The translations under genes were made by a program, and so were the position numbers. A stretch of 35,143 nt of DNA from Phycisphaerae bacterium (GTDB taxonomy: Bacteria; Planctomycetota; Phycisphaerae; Sedimentisphaerales; SM23-30), in the NCBI GenBank assembly GCA_016342495.1, contig JAEIOG010000049.1, positions 1 through 35,143 of the forward strand, read 5' to 3'. Position 1 is the first letter of the stretch, and every line of letters begins with the position of its first letter. Under the pieces are notes generated by a model. That model saw only the letters and a program-made list of their open reading frames with translations, was not told where the DNA came from and did no database searches. Of this stretch, positions 34,168 to 35,143 are shown piece by piece.

Positions 34168-35143
34168 ATAAAAGAAATTTCGAAGAATTTATGGCCAAAA
34201 ATGGCACAGAAGATATTTTCAGCAAAGTTACTGATTTCCAGAATTATCTCAATAATTATGAAGATGATTTTGAACAGGGGCTGGGCATACAAATACTTTC
34301 ACCGGCCGGACCTCATGCTAAAATCAAAAACCGTAAAGGCATCGAAAAAGATACCCTTATGCTGGGTTCCAATTCTTACCTTAATCTGACAACTCACCCT
34401 AATGCCATCGCCGCCAGTGAAAAAGCATTAAAAAAGTTTGGCTATGGCATGGGAGCAGTCTCACTTTATGCTGGTATTACCGACCTGCATAGAGAGCTTG
34501 AAACGCTAATTGCTCAATTTCATCATACTGAAGATGCGATATTGTTCCCCAGCGGCTATGGCACTAATATTGGTATAATATCGGCTCTATGTCAAAAAGG
34601 TGATATAATCATCAATGACAGTGCCAACCATGCCTCCATTTTTGATGGCTGTGTTCTATCCGGCGCTGATATCAAAATATATCCGCATAATAATATGAAA
34701 AGGTTGGAACATATTTTATCCCGCCTTTCGAATGAGCAAAAAGGCAGGCTGATTATCACTGATGGGGTTTTTTCCATGCATGGAGATATAGCGAAACTAG
34801 ATGAGATAGTTCAGTTGGCCCAAAAATATCATGCCCGTATAATGGTTGATGATGCCCACGGCATAGGAATCGTAGGTCCAACAGGACGCGGCACCGCTGA
34901 AGTCTATGGTGTTGAAAAAGAAATAGATATCAAAGTTGGCATGCTCAGCAAAGCTCCCGGAGGTCTTGGCGGCTTTTGTGCCGGCAAAAAAGAACTTATC
35001 AATTATTTACGAATTTATGCCCGGACCTATTTCTTTTCAACTGCCATGCCGGCACCTTTGACAGCTGGTGTAAACGCCGGCGAAAAAGTGCAGCGCATGT
35101 CGGGTCGGTTTAAAAGTGTAGCGCCTGTTAAAAAGGGCCGATG
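34164..35143 (+). CDS. Alpha-oxoamine synthase family PLP enzyme (AONS/KBL/SPT-like), truncated by window end
   Basis: 326 codons are present and the gene runs off the window; the family is about 390-420 residues. PLP-site residues are visible: H156 (NHAS), D229 and H232 (VDDAHG) and the Schiff-base lysine K263 in 'LSKAPGG'. The glycine-rich 'YGMGAVSLYAGITDLHRELE' is typical. The family condenses an amino acid with an acyl-CoA or acyl-ACP and decarboxylates it, giving 8-amino-7-oxononanoate, 2-amino-3-ketobutyrate or 3-ketosphinganine. The setting with a lipid kinase, rather than bio genes, favours a lipid-type product over biotin. The start overlaps the reductase stop by 4 nt. The last ~20 codons look unlike the family. 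Confidence 0.88.
   Translation, partial: MNKRNFEEFMAKNGTEDIFSKVTDFQNYLNNYEDDFEQGLGIQILSPAGPHAKIKNRKGIEKDTLMLGSNSYLNLTTHPNAIAASEKALKKFGYGMGAVSLYAGITDLHRELETLIAQFHHTEDAILFPSGYGTNIGIISALCQKGDIIINDSANHASIFDGCVLSGADIKIYPHNNMKRLEHILSRLSNEQKGRLIITDGVFSMHGDIAKLDEIVQLAQKYHARIMVDDAHGIGIVGPTGRGTAEVYGVEKEIDIKVGMLSKAPGGLGGFCAGKKELINYLRIYARTYFFSTAMPAPLTAGVNAGEKVQRMSGRFKSVAPVKKGR

Noticed and set aside
1-35143. CRISPR array, tRNA, rRNA, integrase or transposase
   Set aside because: No direct-repeat/spacer pattern, cloverleaf, rRNA signature or recombinase motif was found; the tandem repeats seen have no spacers.

Overview
The window is AT-rich bacterial chromosome with short gaps, many 4-nt ATGA gene overlaps and mostly clear Shine-Dalgarno sites. 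Its gene content points to a member of the Planctomycetota, most likely a low-GC Phycisphaerae/Sedimentisphaerales-type lineage. The supporting genes are two Tat-exported Gfo/Idh/MocA oxidoreductases with a sugar isomerase-like protein, a complete MoxR-DUF58-Bat operon, a DUF4956-CotH-VTC module and a planctomycete-like BshC-related protein. This assignment is inference; Lentisphaerae/Kiritimatiellota-type relatives are not excluded. No rRNA, tRNA, CRISPR array, transposase or phage gene was seen.

Layout. (1) 56-5905: a PAS-AraC regulator stands divergent to a catabolic-looking cluster (UroD-like protein, a 56-aa small protein, Tat-Gfo/Idh, TIM-barrel isomerase, second Tat-Gfo/Idh). (2) 5935-9045: an M16 peptidase lipoprotein lies between two inverted copies of the same hairpin terminator, followed by an array of degenerate 21-bp tandem repeats. 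(3) 9195-9995: a 266-aa protein of unknown function. (4) 10008-19438, minus strand: moxR, DUF58, a BatD-like lipoprotein, two VWA proteins (BatA/BatB), a glutamine-rich TPR protein (BatC), BatD and BatE, driven by a good promoter upstream of moxR. A heptanucleotide repeat and two palindromes lie between moxR and the DUF58 gene. (5) 19439-20064: a 600-nt regulatory-looking gap with a tandem 17-bp direct repeat, a 14-bp palindrome and several hairpins. (6) 20065-24192: DUF4956, CotH kinase with a beta-helix tail, and a VTC domain protein. (7) 24214-25680, minus: an exported CIA30-MsrB-MsrA fusion. (8) 26204-28580: a GT2 glycosyltransferase and a BshC-like protein. (9) 28902-35143 (window end): UbiA prenyltransferase, radical SAM/SPASM, DAG-kinase-like lipid kinase, ThiL/PurM-like kinase, Old-Yellow-Enzyme reductase and an alpha-oxoamine synthase (cut by the window edge), all joined by stop/start overlaps.

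The last region is the best candidate for an undescribed system. Six enzymes that would each fit lipid or prenyl-product assembly are packed into one translationally coupled operon, and several have altered family motifs. No product can be named from sequence alone. The Bat operon is a known envelope/stress module. The CotH-VTC-DUF4956 module is a recurrent but poorly understood association around phosphoryl-transfer and polyphosphate chemistry.
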